The notes beneath the pieces are model-generated. The model saw nothing but the letters and a program-made list of their open reading frames with translations, had not been told where the DNA came from and made no database searches. A DNA stretch of 64,000 nucleotides from Paenibacillus sp. GM2 (lineage in GTDB: Bacteria; Bacillota; Bacilli; Paenibacillales; Paenibacillaceae): positions 1,621,453-1,685,452 of the forward strand of contig NZ_LN831279.1 in the NCBI RefSeq assembly GCF_900069005.2. The letters are read 5' to 3'. This document shows positions 18,067-26,074 of this stretch, in pieces. The stretch's first letter is position 1, and each line of letters starts with the position of its first letter. The translations under genes and the position numbers were made by a program.

Positions 18067-19050
18067 ATGAAATACCGGCAGTTGGGCAATACCGATTTGA
18101 AGGTCAGTGAAGTAAGCTTCGGAACCTGGGGCATCGGTGGAGACTGGGGAAGCTCCGACGATACGGATGCTCTCCGCGGGTTGGAGACAGCGATGGAGCA
18201 AGGAGTCAACTTCTTTGATACCGCAGACGTATACGGCGGCGGACATGCTGAGGAACTGCTAGCCAAAGCGACAAAGGGCAAAGAGGATGAGATTCATATT
18301 GCGACGAAATTTTGCCGTGCTGGCGATATTCATGATTTGAATACTTATTCAGAGGTATCGATCCGCGACTTCTGTGAGAATAGTCTGAAGCGGCTGCAGC
18401 GGGAGCGGATTGATCTCTATCAAATTCACTGCCCTCCGTTTGCGATTCTTAAAGATGGACGAGTCTTTGAAGTGTTGGACAAGCTTAAAGCGGAAGGCAA
18501 AATCAGACATTATGGCGTCAGTGTAGAGACGGTTGAAGAAGGGCTCTATTGTGTGGGTGTTCCCGGCGTGTCGGCCTTGCAGGTGATCTTTAATCTTTTC
18601 CGTCAAAAACCAGCCGAAGAGTTGTTCCCGGCGGCCTGCAAGGCCGGAGTGGGGCTGCTTGTCCGCCTTCCGCTTGCAAGCGGATTGTTGACTGGAAAAT
18701 TCAAGGCAGACACGACATTTAGCTCCAACGACCATCGCAATTTCAACGCTAATGGCGAGGCTTTTAATGTTGGTGAGACCTTTGCCGGCTTGCCGTTCGC
18801 CAAAGGGGTAGAGCTTGCCAATGGCTTGTCCTGGATCGCTGAAGGACGGGAGGATATGGCCCGGGCTTCCATGCGCTGGATTCTTGACCACGAAGAAGTC
18901 AGCTGCGTGATTCCTGGCTTCAAGAATGTGAAGCAGGTTGAAGATAACTTGGGCACGTTGAATGTACCGTCCTTCAGCCCGGAGGAACTGGAACGGCTGC
19001 GCATGTATTACGAGAACGAAGTAGCCGCGCATATCCGCGGAGTGTATTAA
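18067..19050 (+). CDS. Aldo/keto reductase
   Basis: 327-residue NADPH-dependent oxidoreductase of the AKR superfamily (TIM barrel). Catalytic residues are visible: Asp in FFDTADVYGGGHAEELLAK with the general acid Tyr, Lys in IHIATKFC, and His in DLYQIHCPP. The C-terminal cofactor region is CVIPGFKNVKQVEDNL. The substrate is not predictable. The ATG follows AGGGGAGGAG and a rho-independent terminator follows the stop. Confidence 0.9.
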   Translation: MKYRQLGNTDLKVSEVSFGTWGIGGDWGSSDDTDALRGLETAMEQGVNFFDTADVYGGGHAEELLAKATKGKEDEIHIATKFCRAGDIHDLNTYSEVSIRDFCENSLKRLQRERIDLYQIHCPPFAILKDGRVFEVLDKLKAEGKIRHYGVSVETVEEGLYCVGVPGVSALQVIFNLFRQKPAEELFPAACKAGVGLLVRLPLASGLLTGKFKADTTFSSNDHRNFNANGEAFNVGETFAGLPFAKGVELANGLSWIAEGREDMARASMRWILDHEEVSCVIPGFKNVKQVEDNLGTLNVPSFSPEELERLRMYYENEVAAHIRGVY

Positions 19051-19063
19051 TAAATAGTTTGAT

Positions 19064-19101
19064 AAGGCCGTATCCTAGCGATGAAGGATACGGCCTTTTT
19101 T
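19064..19101 (+). terminator. Intrinsic terminator after the aldo/keto reductase
   Basis: AAGGCCGTATCCT (19064-19076) pairs with AGGATACGGCCTT (19085-19097) and is followed by T-residues to 19101. A strong, simple terminator directly upstream of the next promoter. Confidence 0.92.
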
Positions 19102-19106
19102 GGAAG

Positions 19107-19165
19107 TTGACATGAAACCTGAAGGTTTCATATAATTCTAATTAGAAACCAAACAGTTTCCTAAT
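19107..19165 (+). promoter_or_regulatory. Promoter with two operator palindromes (ArsR-type autoregulation)
   Basis: A consensus -35 TTGACA (19107-19112) and -10 TATAAT (19131-19136) are separated by 18 bp. The spacer is exactly a palindrome, TGAAACC-TGAA-GGTTTCA (19113-19130). A second imperfect palindrome (ATTAGAAAC ... GTTTCCTAAT, 19141-19165) covers the expected transcription start. Both share GAAAC/GTTTC half-sites. The downstream operon encodes an ArsR repressor, so autorepression by blocking RNA polymerase is the likely meaning. Confidence 0.8.
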
Positions 19166-19188
19166 TCGAAAGGAGTTTTACACTTTAT

Positions 19189-19614
19189 ATGGACAACAAT
19201 ATGGATCAAAAATTGCCGGATATTCGCCATTCCGTTTTGGTAAATGCCCCGATCAGCAAAGTATGGAGCGCTGTCTCTACAGCAGACGGTCTGTCTGCCT
19301 GGTTCATGCCAAATGATCTTGAAGCGGTCGTCGGGCATGAATTCCAATTAAATGCGGGGCCGTTTGGACTTTCCCCCTGCAAGGTGACTTTAGTAGAGGA
19401 GCCGAACCGTCTCTCCTTCAATTGGGGCAAGGATTGGACATTAACTTTTGAATTGTCGGACAGAGGTGAGCAGACGGAAGTAACGGTCATTCATAGCGGC
19501 TGGAGTGCGGACCAGGTGACTGAATTCGGACAGCCGCATACCGTGATTCGCGGCAATATGGACGGGGGCTGGAGCGGTCTGGTTCTCAAGCTGAAATCGC
19601 ATCTTGAGGCCTAA
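19189..19614 (+). CDS. SRPBCC/AHSA1-type protein
   Basis: 141 residues with the START/Bet v 1-like fold of the AHSA1 family: an N-terminal strand RHSVLVNAPISKVWSAVS, the WFMPNDLEA segment and the C-terminal GGWSGLVLKLKSHLE helix. These proteins have a hydrophobic ligand cavity; the ligand is unknown. Paired AHSA1 and ArsR genes are common in Firmicutes and usually form an autoregulated operon. Its stop overlaps the ArsR start (TAATG). Confidence 0.85.
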   Translation: MDNNMDQKLPDIRHSVLVNAPISKVWSAVSTADGLSAWFMPNDLEAVVGHEFQLNAGPFGLSPCKVTLVEEPNRLSFNWGKDWTLTFELSDRGEQTEVTVIHSGWSADQVTEFGQPHTVIRGNMDGGWSGLVLKLKSHLEA

Positions 19615-19952
19615 TGATGGAAGCGGCCAGGAATAAGCAGGATGTCTTTCAGGCTGTTGCTGATCCGACTCGACGCGAATTACTTAGCATCTTGGGGGAT
19701 CAGGAACTGCCCTTGAAAGAATTGACCGGGCATTTTGCGATGAGCCGTACCGCTGTCTCCAAGCATCTGCATGTTTTGGCAGATGCGGGACTGGTTCAGG
19801 AACGGAAGGTTGGCCGAGAGACACGCTATCGCCTGAATACAGACCCGCTATTTGAATTGAAGCGTTGGCTATCGTACTTCGACCGCTTCTGGGATAATAA
19901 GCTGTCGCAATTGAAATATTATGTAGAATCAGACGCGAATGACGATCAATAA
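19614..19952 (+). CDS. ArsR-family (SdpR-like) transcriptional regulator
   Basis: 112-residue winged-helix repressor. It begins with the family hallmark FQAVADPTRRELLSIL and has the recognition helix in MSRTAVSKHLHVLADAGLV followed by the wing KVGRETRYRL. No cysteine metal site is present, as in the SdpR/YceK branch that does not sense metals. Overlap with the AHSA1 gene implies one transcript. The likely target is the palindromic promoter at 19107-19165. Confidence 0.9.
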   Translation: MMEAARNKQDVFQAVADPTRRELLSILGDQELPLKELTGHFAMSRTAVSKHLHVLADAGLVQERKVGRETRYRLNTDPLFELKRWLSYFDRFWDNKLSQLKYYVESDANDDQ

Positions 19953-19972
19953 TGGGTTCGATATAGGGAGTT

Positions 19973-20006
19973 AAGCCCCGTCGTTTTTTGAAGCGACGGG
20001 GCTTTT
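19973..20006 (+). terminator. Intrinsic terminator of the AHSA1-arsR operon
   Basis: AAGCCCCGTCG (19973-19983) pairs with CGACGGGGCTT (19994-20004) around TTTTTTGAAG, followed by TT. GC-rich stem right after arsR. Confidence 0.85.
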
Positions 20007-20033
20007 ACATGTTTTTCCTGAAAATAACTTCCA

Positions 20034-20077
20034 TTGACAACGAATAGTTGTTTATCATATAGTTGTTATGACAATTA
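20034..20077 (+). promoter_or_regulatory. Promoter and MarR-type operator of the marR-MFS operon
   Basis: -35 TTGACA (20034-20039) and -10 TATAGT (20058-20063) with an 18-bp spacer. Inverted repeats overlap it: ACAAC-gaata-GTTGT (20037-20051) and TAGTTGT-TATG-ACAATTA (about 20060-20077, one mismatch). Such TTGT/ACAA palindromes across the promoter are typical of MarR autoregulation; binding itself is inferred. Confidence 0.65.
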
Positions 20078-20102
20078 AATGATGGGATATGAGGTGACCG
20101 GA

Positions 20103-20558
20103 ATGCCAACTAAAGCGGGGCAGGAGAATACTCCTACCTTAGGTTTCACGATGGGGGTGACTTATCGCAAATTGTCGATGTACTTGCAGCATCGCTTGAA
20201 GCCCTTCGATCTCACTCCGGAGCAGTGGTCGGTATTGCTTGAAGTAGATAGTGCTGAAGGGCTGATACAGAAGGAGATCGCCGAACGGACCAGCAAGGAT
20301 CACCCTACAACGACACGTATTCTGGATCAACTGGAGAGCAAGGGGCTTGTTTACCGGCAAAAGGGCAAGCAGGATCGCCGTTCCTATCTGGTGTTCAGCA
20401 CAGAGAAGGCGAAGCCAATGATTGAAGCCGGCAAAGGCTATGAACAAGAAATGAAAAATGAGCTTCTGGAATGTGTCACTGAACAGGAGTACGAAGTGAT
20501 GATGGAGCTTCTTCATCGTATTGATCGTCACTTCAGCGGGGTGAACAAGGATTTTTAA
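20103..20558 (+). CDS. MarR-family transcriptional regulator
   Basis: 151 residues starting from ATG 20103, six bases after GAGGTG; ATG 20079 is in frame but lies in the operator and has no ribosome binding site. Winged-helix core: LTPEQWSVLLEVDSAEG, recognition helix IAERTSKDHPTTTRILDQLE, wing GLVYRQKGKQDRRSYLV. It probably represses the transporter gene that follows 20 bp downstream and responds to a small molecule. Confidence 0.9.
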   Translation: MPTKAGQENTPTLGFTMGVTYRKLSMYLQHRLKPFDLTPEQWSVLLEVDSAEGLIQKEIAERTSKDHPTTTRILDQLESKGLVYRQKGKQDRRSYLVFSTEKAKPMIEAGKGYEQEMKNELLECVTEQEYEVMMELLHRIDRHFSGVNKDF

Positions 20559-20578
20559 ATAGAGAAAGTGGGAGAGAT

Positions 20579-21796
20579 ATGTTACTGGAAGACCAGGAAC
20601 GATTGTGGACGAAATCCTTTATTTCGTTAACGATTTGTTCTTTTTTGATGTTTTTGAATTTGCAGATGTTGTTGTCTACTTTTCCGGCATACGTAAAAAA
20701 TGAATTTCATGCTGGTGATTTTCAGGTCAGCCTGGTAACCAGCGTATTCGCTGCATCAGCGATTATGGCGAGATTTCTGACCGCCGGGCTTATCAAAAGC
20801 GTGCCGCGCGATAAGCTGCTCTATGTTGGACTCATTATCGCAACGATAGCGACCGGCATATACTCGCTGGCTGAAAGTGTTGGCGGCTTACTGACGATGC
20901 GCGTGGGCTTTGGTCTGGGCTTTGGGATATCCAGCACGATATTGCCCACCCTGGCGTCGCAGATCATCCCGGTCAGTCGTATGGGCGAGGGGATCGGGTA
21001 TTTTGGTTTATCAAGCAGCTTGGCTATGTCATTTGGGCCAATGGTAGGTTTGAACGTGATGAGTGCATACGGATTTAGCAGGCTAACGATCGTCGCTACA
21101 CTTACCGTCATCTTGATCCTGCCGATTTTGCTGTTCTCCCGTGCAATAGCAAAACCGTCCGCGTACGGCCAGAAAAAGACGGCGAAGCAGTCCGGCGACA
21201 ATCATGTCAAGCCGAAGTTCAATCATAAAATGTGGTTCCCCGCTCTGCTGAATGCAATTCTCTGCATTACCTATAGCGGGCTGCTTGGATTCATCGCGTT
21301 ATTCGGCCAGTTTATTCATCTGGAACAGGTCGGTTTGTTCTTCTTGTTTAACGTGATTACCATCGTAATTGTCCGCCCGATATCCGGTCGGCTCTTTGAC
21401 CGAAGAGGACATGCCGCAGTTCTCATTCCGGCAGCGATTTTTGTAGTGGCTAGTATGGTGGTATTGTCCTATACAAGATCATTGCCGCTATTGATCGTAT
21501 CCGCTCTGTTATACGGGCTTGGCTTCGGCGCGATTCAACCGACGCTTCAGGCTTGGATGATCCGCACCTCAACGCCGGAGCAATATGGAACAGCCAACAG
21601 TATGTTCTATAATTCAACGGATTTCGGGGTCGCCATCGGCTCGATTATTCTCGGCCTAATCGCTTCATTTAGCAATTATTCCGTAATGTACCGCTATTCA
21701 GCCGGGTTTATGGTCTTGTTCCTATTGCTGTACTGCGCGGTTCAGTTTGGACTAAGATCGAAGAAACGCGTGCAGTCGGCAAACATAGAAGGTTAA
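20579..21796 (+). CDS. MFS transporter
   Basis: 405-residue major facilitator with about twelve hydrophobic segments and the loop motif RFLTAGLIKSVPRDKLL after TM2, plus GRLFDRRGHAAVL after TM8. It belongs to the DHA1-like drug/metabolite efflux branch (similar to Bacillus YwoG/YfhI types). It follows marR by 20 bp, suggesting an inducible efflux operon. The substrate is unknown. Confidence 0.88.
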   Translation: MLLEDQERLWTKSFISLTICSFLMFLNLQMLLSTFPAYVKNEFHAGDFQVSLVTSVFAASAIMARFLTAGLIKSVPRDKLLYVGLIIATIATGIYSLAESVGGLLTMRVGFGLGFGISSTILPTLASQIIPVSRMGEGIGYFGLSSSLAMSFGPMVGLNVMSAYGFSRLTIVATLTVILILPILLFSRAIAKPSAYGQKKTAKQSGDNHVKPKFNHKMWFPALLNAILCITYSGLLGFIALFGQFIHLEQVGLFFLFNVITIVIVRPISGRLFDRRGHAAVLIPAAIFVVASMVVLSYTRSLPLLIVSALLYGLGFGAIQPTLQAWMIRTSTPEQYGTANSMFYNSTDFGVAIGSIILGLIASFSNYSVMYRYSAGFMVLFLLLYCAVQFGLRSKKRVQSANIEG

Positions 21797-21845
21797 GGCT
21801 AACATTGAAGGCTCCCATCCACTTTGCTATATTTAAGGAGCCACG

Positions 21846-21902
21846 ATGAAGATTCTAATCATCGTATTACTTCAATTAGGGAGCGATTCAAAGACAGGAT
21901 GA
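21846..21902 (+). CDS. 18-codon upstream reading frame coupled to the hydrolase
   Basis: ATG 21846 stands behind a strong TAAGGAG and encodes a short hydrophobic peptide, MKILIIVLLQLGSDSKTG. Its stop TGA (21900-21902) overlaps the ATG of the hydrolase (21899) as ATGA. It could be a leader that delivers ribosomes to the hydrolase start, which has no good ribosome binding site of its own. Alternatively it is the original start of the hydrolase separated by a frameshift. Both readings are inference. Confidence 0.5.
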   Translation: MKILIIVLLQLGSDSKTG

Positions 21903-22843
21903 CTATCGTAATTGTAGCCATAATTGTACTCTTGTTGATCCTATTTACGATCACAAGCTTCTACTTCTATCGTGTCGCCATTGCGCGAACGGTGAAGGAA
22001 TTCCTGAACGATAGCCCGGATTTGCAGCCAAGCGATCTATCAGAAGCGGCCAAAGAGTTCCTGAATGAGGATCGGGAATGGTGGAAGAATCAGAGCTTCG
22101 AGGTCTGGACAATGGATTCGCACGACGGGATTCACCTTCATGCTTATTATTTGGCAGCTCGCGAGCATTCAAACAAGACGGCGATCATCGCACATGGCTA
22201 TTCCGGGAGTGCGATGGAGATGAGCGGCTTTGCCAAGCTATACTATGAGCGGCTGGGCTACAATGTCCTGCTTCCGGATGGACGAGCGCATGGTCAAAGC
22301 GGGGGCCACTATATCGGCTTTGGCTGGCCGGAGCGCAAGGATTATCTGAAATGGATTCAGCGTGCTATCGACGTAAATGGAGCGAATACCCAGCTCGTCC
22401 TGCATGGTGTATCGATGGGTGGGGCCACGGTGATGATGACGAGCGGGGAGAAGCTGCCCGCTAATGTGAAGGCGATTGTGGAGGATTGCGGTTATACGTC
22501 GGTGAAGGACGAATTAACTTTTCAGTTGAAGCGGATGTATCATCTGCCAGCCTTCCCGATCCTGCACGCCACCAGCCTGTTAACGAAGCTGCGGGCCGGA
22601 TACTTCTTCGGAGAGGCGTCAGCCTTGAAGCAAGTAAGGAAGTCGCAGACTCCCACACTGTTCATTCATGGCGATAATGACACGTTTGTTCCAACCGGGA
22701 TGGTACATACCGTTTATGAGAACAGCCCGGTGGAGAAAGAGCTGTACATCGTGCCGGGGGCGGGGCATGCTGAAGCATACCGCGTCAATTCGGAGCAATA
22801 TGAGCAAGTTGTGGTCCGTTTTATCGGGCGTTTTGTGAAGTGA
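21899..22843 (+). CDS. Membrane-anchored alpha/beta hydrolase
   Basis: 314 residues from ATG 21899. One N-terminal transmembrane segment (about residues 3-22) is followed by an alpha/beta hydrolase domain with oxyanion HGYSG, nucleophile GVSMGG (Ser about 184), acid HGDNDTFVP and catalytic His in GAGHAEAY. It resembles the YqkD-type hydrolases of Bacillus. A TTG at 21824 in the same frame is less likely. It lies in the marR-MFS operon direction and ends just before a strong terminator. Confidence 0.87.
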   Translation: MTIVIVAIIVLLLILFTITSFYFYRVAIARTVKEFLNDSPDLQPSDLSEAAKEFLNEDREWWKNQSFEVWTMDSHDGIHLHAYYLAAREHSNKTAIIAHGYSGSAMEMSGFAKLYYERLGYNVLLPDGRAHGQSGGHYIGFGWPERKDYLKWIQRAIDVNGANTQLVLHGVSMGGATVMMTSGEKLPANVKAIVEDCGYTSVKDELTFQLKRMYHLPAFPILHATSLLTKLRAGYFFGEASALKQVRKSQTPTLFIHGDNDTFVPTGMVHTVYENSPVEKELYIVPGAGHAEAYRVNSEQYEQVVVRFIGRFVK

Positions 22844-22852
22844 CACCTGCTC

Positions 22853-22888
22853 AGGCTCAGGTCCATCATTGAGGACCTGAGCCTTTTT
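22853..22888. terminator. Intrinsic terminator between hydrolase and AraC remnant
   Basis: GGCTCAGGTCC (22854-22864) pairs with GGACCTGAGCC (22873-22883), followed by TTTTT. It serves the plus-strand operon. The AraC remnant on the minus strand ends within its loop. Confidence 0.92.
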
Positions 22889-23412
22889 GCATGGAAATAG
22901 GTTTAACCGGATTTGGAGCTTTATGGGGTTCCCTTTGCCCATTGCGATATTGTAACGGTGTAACGCCGACCGTTTTCTTGAAAACCTTAGCGAAATAATT
23001 CTGATATTCAAAGCCAACAGCAATCGCTATATCGTAAACGGATTTCGGTGTATGCGTCAATAAACGTCTGCTTTCCTTAATGCGGATCTGGTTCAGATGC
23101 TCTATAAATGACATCCCGGTTTCTTTATGAATGTGGTCTGATACATAGGAAGGGTGCTTGCCGATTTTATCGGCGATCTCTTGCAAGGTCAGTTTCTCGA
23201 AGAAATGGGTATGCATATAGCGAATCGCGTTTTTAACCAAAACGGAGTAGTCCTTGTTGGAGAGTTCTTTAATGCTGGAGGTGAACGTCAAGTACATCTC
23301 CCGAATTAATCGCGTCAGCTCGGCGCTGGAACGGGCGTTCTCCACCTGACGGATATATTGATCGGCGAGTGATTTTGCATATTCGCTGTCCATCCCGCGG
23401 ATCTCGGCTAGA
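22866..23412 (-). pseudogene. AraC-family regulator, 5'-truncated remnant
   Basis: About 180 residues that include an intact C-terminal AraC DNA-binding domain (LTLQEIADKIGKHPSYVSDH and SVYDIAIAVGFEYQNYFAKVFK) and a short part of the preceding helical region (YAKSLADQYIRQVENARSS). Full-length relatives have roughly 200 or more residues in front of this. Upstream, the frame runs straight into the antisense of the transporter remnant, so the N-terminus and promoter are lost. An open frame continues to 23465, but that part is chance coding. A short DNA-binding fragment might still be made, but no ribosome binding site supports it. Confidence 0.75.
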
Positions 23413-23874
23413 TGGGGAAAGAAAAAGACATACATCGCCGGTGGCTTGATCGGGATTCTGGGCAATCTATTGTTCTATTTCGGACAGGCAGATCAAATCG
23501 CCTATTTGTTCATAGTAAACGCTGTATGCATGTTTAGCATCGGTTTCAGCCTGGTGCTGGTCGCCTCCATGCAAGCCGATACCATCGAATACGCCCAGTG
23601 GAAGACGGGAAAAAGATCCGAGAGCATCGTTACCTCTGTGGGTACTTTTACCGCCAAGGTAAGCACAGCGATTGCCGGTGCGGCGGCCGGCTACGGATTA
23701 ACCCTCTTCGGGTATGTGCCGAATGGATTGCAATCCGCGTCTACCTTGCAGGGGATCAACCTGATGATGTCTATCTTCCCTTTAATCGGCATTTGCCTAA
23801 GCTTAATTATCATTTCTTTTTATACTTTGACGGAAAAGAAGTATGCGGAAATCGTGGCCGATTTGCACGGATAA
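23413..23874 (+). pseudogene. GPH-family sugar:cation symporter, 5'-truncated remnant
   Basis: Only the C-terminal third of a glycoside-pentoside-hexuronide transporter remains: GKKKTYIAGGLIGILGNL, then SMQADTIEYAQWKTGKRSES and four hydrophobic segments ending in TEKKYAEIVADL. Family members have about 450 residues. The 5' end joins, at about 23400, the 5'-truncated AraC gene on the other strand. The two genes were probably divergent neighbours of a sugar-utilisation locus whose shared middle was deleted. Confidence 0.8.
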
Positions 23875-23908
23875 AGGCTTCATACAGAGGGGTTCAGCCT
23901 GTGCCCTT

Positions 23909-24553
23909 TTACCCCTGAGATAGGTGGTTTGCAGGGTCTATCTCGGATTTGCCGGGAGTCGCCCAGATCAGATAAATCATTCCTCCCATATGCCGCTCCA
24001 TCCGTTCGATTTGCAGACCGGAGCCTTTGACCATTTGAATGATGTCGCGATTCCAGTGGCAGCCGGATATTTGGTGAGCGATGGGATTGACCACGCGCTG
24101 GGCTGACCGCAGGATGATATTGCCTCCAAGCCCGTGTTCCATCAGGCGGATCTGTCCGCCAGGCCGGCACCAGCGCTTCAGATTGCGAAGAACCTGCACC
24201 GGATCGTCATAGCCGCATAAGGAGAGGGTCGATACAATGGCATCGAAGGATTGCTCAGGCAGCTGCAATTTTTCGATGTCGCTCTCGATGAAATGAACCT
24301 GCATTTGCAGCTCATCTGCGATTCCGGCGGCGCGTCTAAGCATCATTGGGCTGAAGTCGGCCGCGGTCAGATGAATGCGAGCCCTATCATAATACGGAAA
24401 GTTAGCCCCTGTTCCAACGGCGATCTCCAGCACGTCTCCATGGATATTCTCAATAATCTGCTGCCGCCATTCTTTAAGCATCCGTTTGCGCGTATGTTCC
24501 TCATATAATACCGACTGTTTATCAAATTTCCGAATCAGTTTCTGCTTATCCAT
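23909..24553 (-). CDS. Class I SAM-dependent methyltransferase (UbiE/PmtA-like)
   Basis: 214 residues. Motif I is VLEIAVGTGANFPYY (about 41-55), motif II region LTAADFSPMMLRRA, and IVSTLSLCGYDDPVQVL plus GGQIRLMEHG match the UbiE/phosphatidylethanolamine methyltransferase-like group. The substrate may be a lipid or quinone but is not determined. It starts 5 bp after the tetR stop codon and is co-transcribed with it. Confidence 0.85.
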   Translation of the reverse strand: MDKQKLIRKFDKQSVLYEEHTRKRMLKEWRQQIIENIHGDVLEIAVGTGANFPYYDRARIHLTAADFSPMMLRRAAGIADELQMQVHFIESDIEKLQLPEQSFDAIVSTLSLCGYDDPVQVLRNLKRWCRPGGQIRLMEHGLGGNIILRSAQRVVNPIAHQISGCHWNRDIIQMVKGSGLQIERMERHMGGMIYLIWATPGKSEIDPANHLSQG

Positions 24554-24558
24554 GACGG

Positions 24559-25191
24559 TTACCCCCGATCAGCAGCTTGCTTGGAGTCTTTAATCACACC
24601 TGCGGCATAAAGCGGACCGCGGGCGGACAGCTTGAACATAATTGCCGCGATTTCCCGCGGCGATTCCTGGCGCCCTTGCATCAGCCATTCCTGAATAATA
24701 CCGAAGTGTGCCGAGGCAATATAAGAGACCAGATAATTCGTTGGCACCAGCGTATTTTCTTTACGGATGAACGGAACCACATTTTTCTCAAACAAATGCT
24801 CGGACATCATTTTTCTAAGCAGTGCATGAAAGGAAGGATCTCCCTTGGGCCCAAGAATCGTCTTCAGGAAGTCGGCATGCTCGCCTAAATATTCAAAGAC
24901 GCTCACAATTTGCGGCATAATTTGCTCGATATCGATCAGGTCATTCAGAACGGCTGGCTGTATCGTACTTAAGATCCCGATTAGGCCTTCGATCAGTTGT
25001 TGCTCGCTTTGCTCCAGAAGATCATATTTATCTCGGTAATGCAAATAGAAGGTCCCCCGATTTATCTCCGCCCGGGTCGTAATATCCTTCACGGTCAGCG
25101 CATCAAAGCCTTTCTCCTCGATTAAATCGGTGAATGCGGTGCGAATCATGGCTTTGGTCCGGATAACCCGCTGATCTCTTGATGATTCCAT
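24559..25191 (-). CDS. TetR-family transcriptional regulator
   Basis: 210 residues. N-terminal HTH: AMIRTAFTDLIEEKGFDALT with recognition helix AEINRGTFYLHYRDKYDLLE. The C-terminal ligand domain resembles the TetR_C branch common next to ABC-2 exporters. It is divergent from the ABC exporter genes at 25349-27123 across 157 bp with an inverted repeat (25285-25316), so it probably represses them. Confidence 0.88.
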   Translation of the reverse strand: MESSRDQRVIRTKAMIRTAFTDLIEEKGFDALTVKDITTRAEINRGTFYLHYRDKYDLLEQSEQQLIEGLIGILSTIQPAVLNDLIDIEQIMPQIVSVFEYLGEHADFLKTILGPKGDPSFHALLRKMMSEHLFEKNVVPFIRKENTLVPTNYLVSYIASAHFGIIQEWLMQGRQESPREIAAIMFKLSARGPLYAAGVIKDSKQAADRG

Positions 25192-25284
25192 CTATCATTC
25201 CTCCAGTTTCCAATCAACATGTATTCAAAACTGCCGGATAATGATCACTTCCGGGAATTCTGTTTATTGTAGTTGAAATATGCA

Positions 25285-25316
25285 TTGATTATAATTAAAT
25301 CGCAGAAGATAATCAA
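25285..25316. promoter_or_regulatory. Candidate TetR operator
   Basis: Perfect inverted arms TTGATTAT (25285-25292) and ATAATCAA (25309-25316) separated by 16 bp lie between the divergent tetR and ABC exporter genes, 33 bp before the ABC start. The assignment to TetR is based on position. Confidence 0.5.
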
Positions 25317-25348
25317 CGCAGTGTTCATTTATTTAGGAGGCGGAAAAG

Positions 25349-26074
25349 ATGGAGGCTACCGTCAAAGTACAGCAGGTTAGCAAGAGCTTCGGCTCCAAAA
25401 CCGTACTGAACAAAGTGGATCTTCAAATGGAAAAGGGGCAAATATACGGGCTGATCGGCCCTTCGGGCGCAGGCAAGACAACGCTAGTCAAAATGATGGT
25501 GGGTATGGAATTGTCGGATGAAGGGGAAGTTCGAGTGCTAGAGACGCGCATGCCTAGTCTGTCCATGCTTCAGCAGATCGGTTATATGGCGCAATCGGAT
25601 GCTTTATATGGTGAGCTTACAGCGGAGGAGAATCTGAGGTTTTTCGCTTCCATGTTCAAAATGAACCGGGCTGAACAGAAGCAGCGGATCGCCTATGCAG
25701 CGGATCTGGTAGGCCTGGCGGATGAATTAGGGAGAAAAGTGGCCGTCTATTCCGGGGGGATGAAGCGCAGATTGTCGCTGGCGATTGCATTGCTGCATGA
25801 TCCTTCCGTGCTGATCCTGGATGAGCCAACAGTGGGCATTGATCCGGAATTAAGGCAGTCGATCTGGAAGGAGCTTGTCCGCCTGAAAACCTCTGAACAT
25901 AAGACAATCATTGTAACGACGCATGTGATGGATGAAGCGGATAAATGTGATCAGCTGGCGATGGTGCGTGAGGGAACGATACTGGCCAAGGGTACGCCAG
26001 AGCAGCTGAAGCAGCAGTACGATGCGGCGAACTTGGAGGAAGTATTCTTGCGGGCAGGGGGCGGTACGGTATGA
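25349..26074 (+). CDS. ABC transporter ATP-binding protein (ABC-2 type exporter)
   Basis: 241-residue ATPase with Walker A GPSGAGKTTLVK, Q-loop YMAQSDALYGEL, signature YSGGMKRRLSLA, Walker B VLILDEPTVGID and H-loop TTHVMDEA. It pairs with the permease that overlaps its 3' end (ATGA at 26071) to form a drug or lipid exporter. The ATG follows AGGAGG. Confidence 0.94.
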   Translation: MEATVKVQQVSKSFGSKTVLNKVDLQMEKGQIYGLIGPSGAGKTTLVKMMVGMELSDEGEVRVLETRMPSLSMLQQIGYMAQSDALYGELTAEENLRFFASMFKMNRAEQKQRIAYAADLVGLADELGRKVAVYSGGMKRRLSLAIALLHDPSVLILDEPTVGIDPELRQSIWKELVRLKTSEHKTIIVTTHVMDEADKCDQLAMVREGTILAKGTPEQLKQQYDAANLEEVFLRAGGGTV

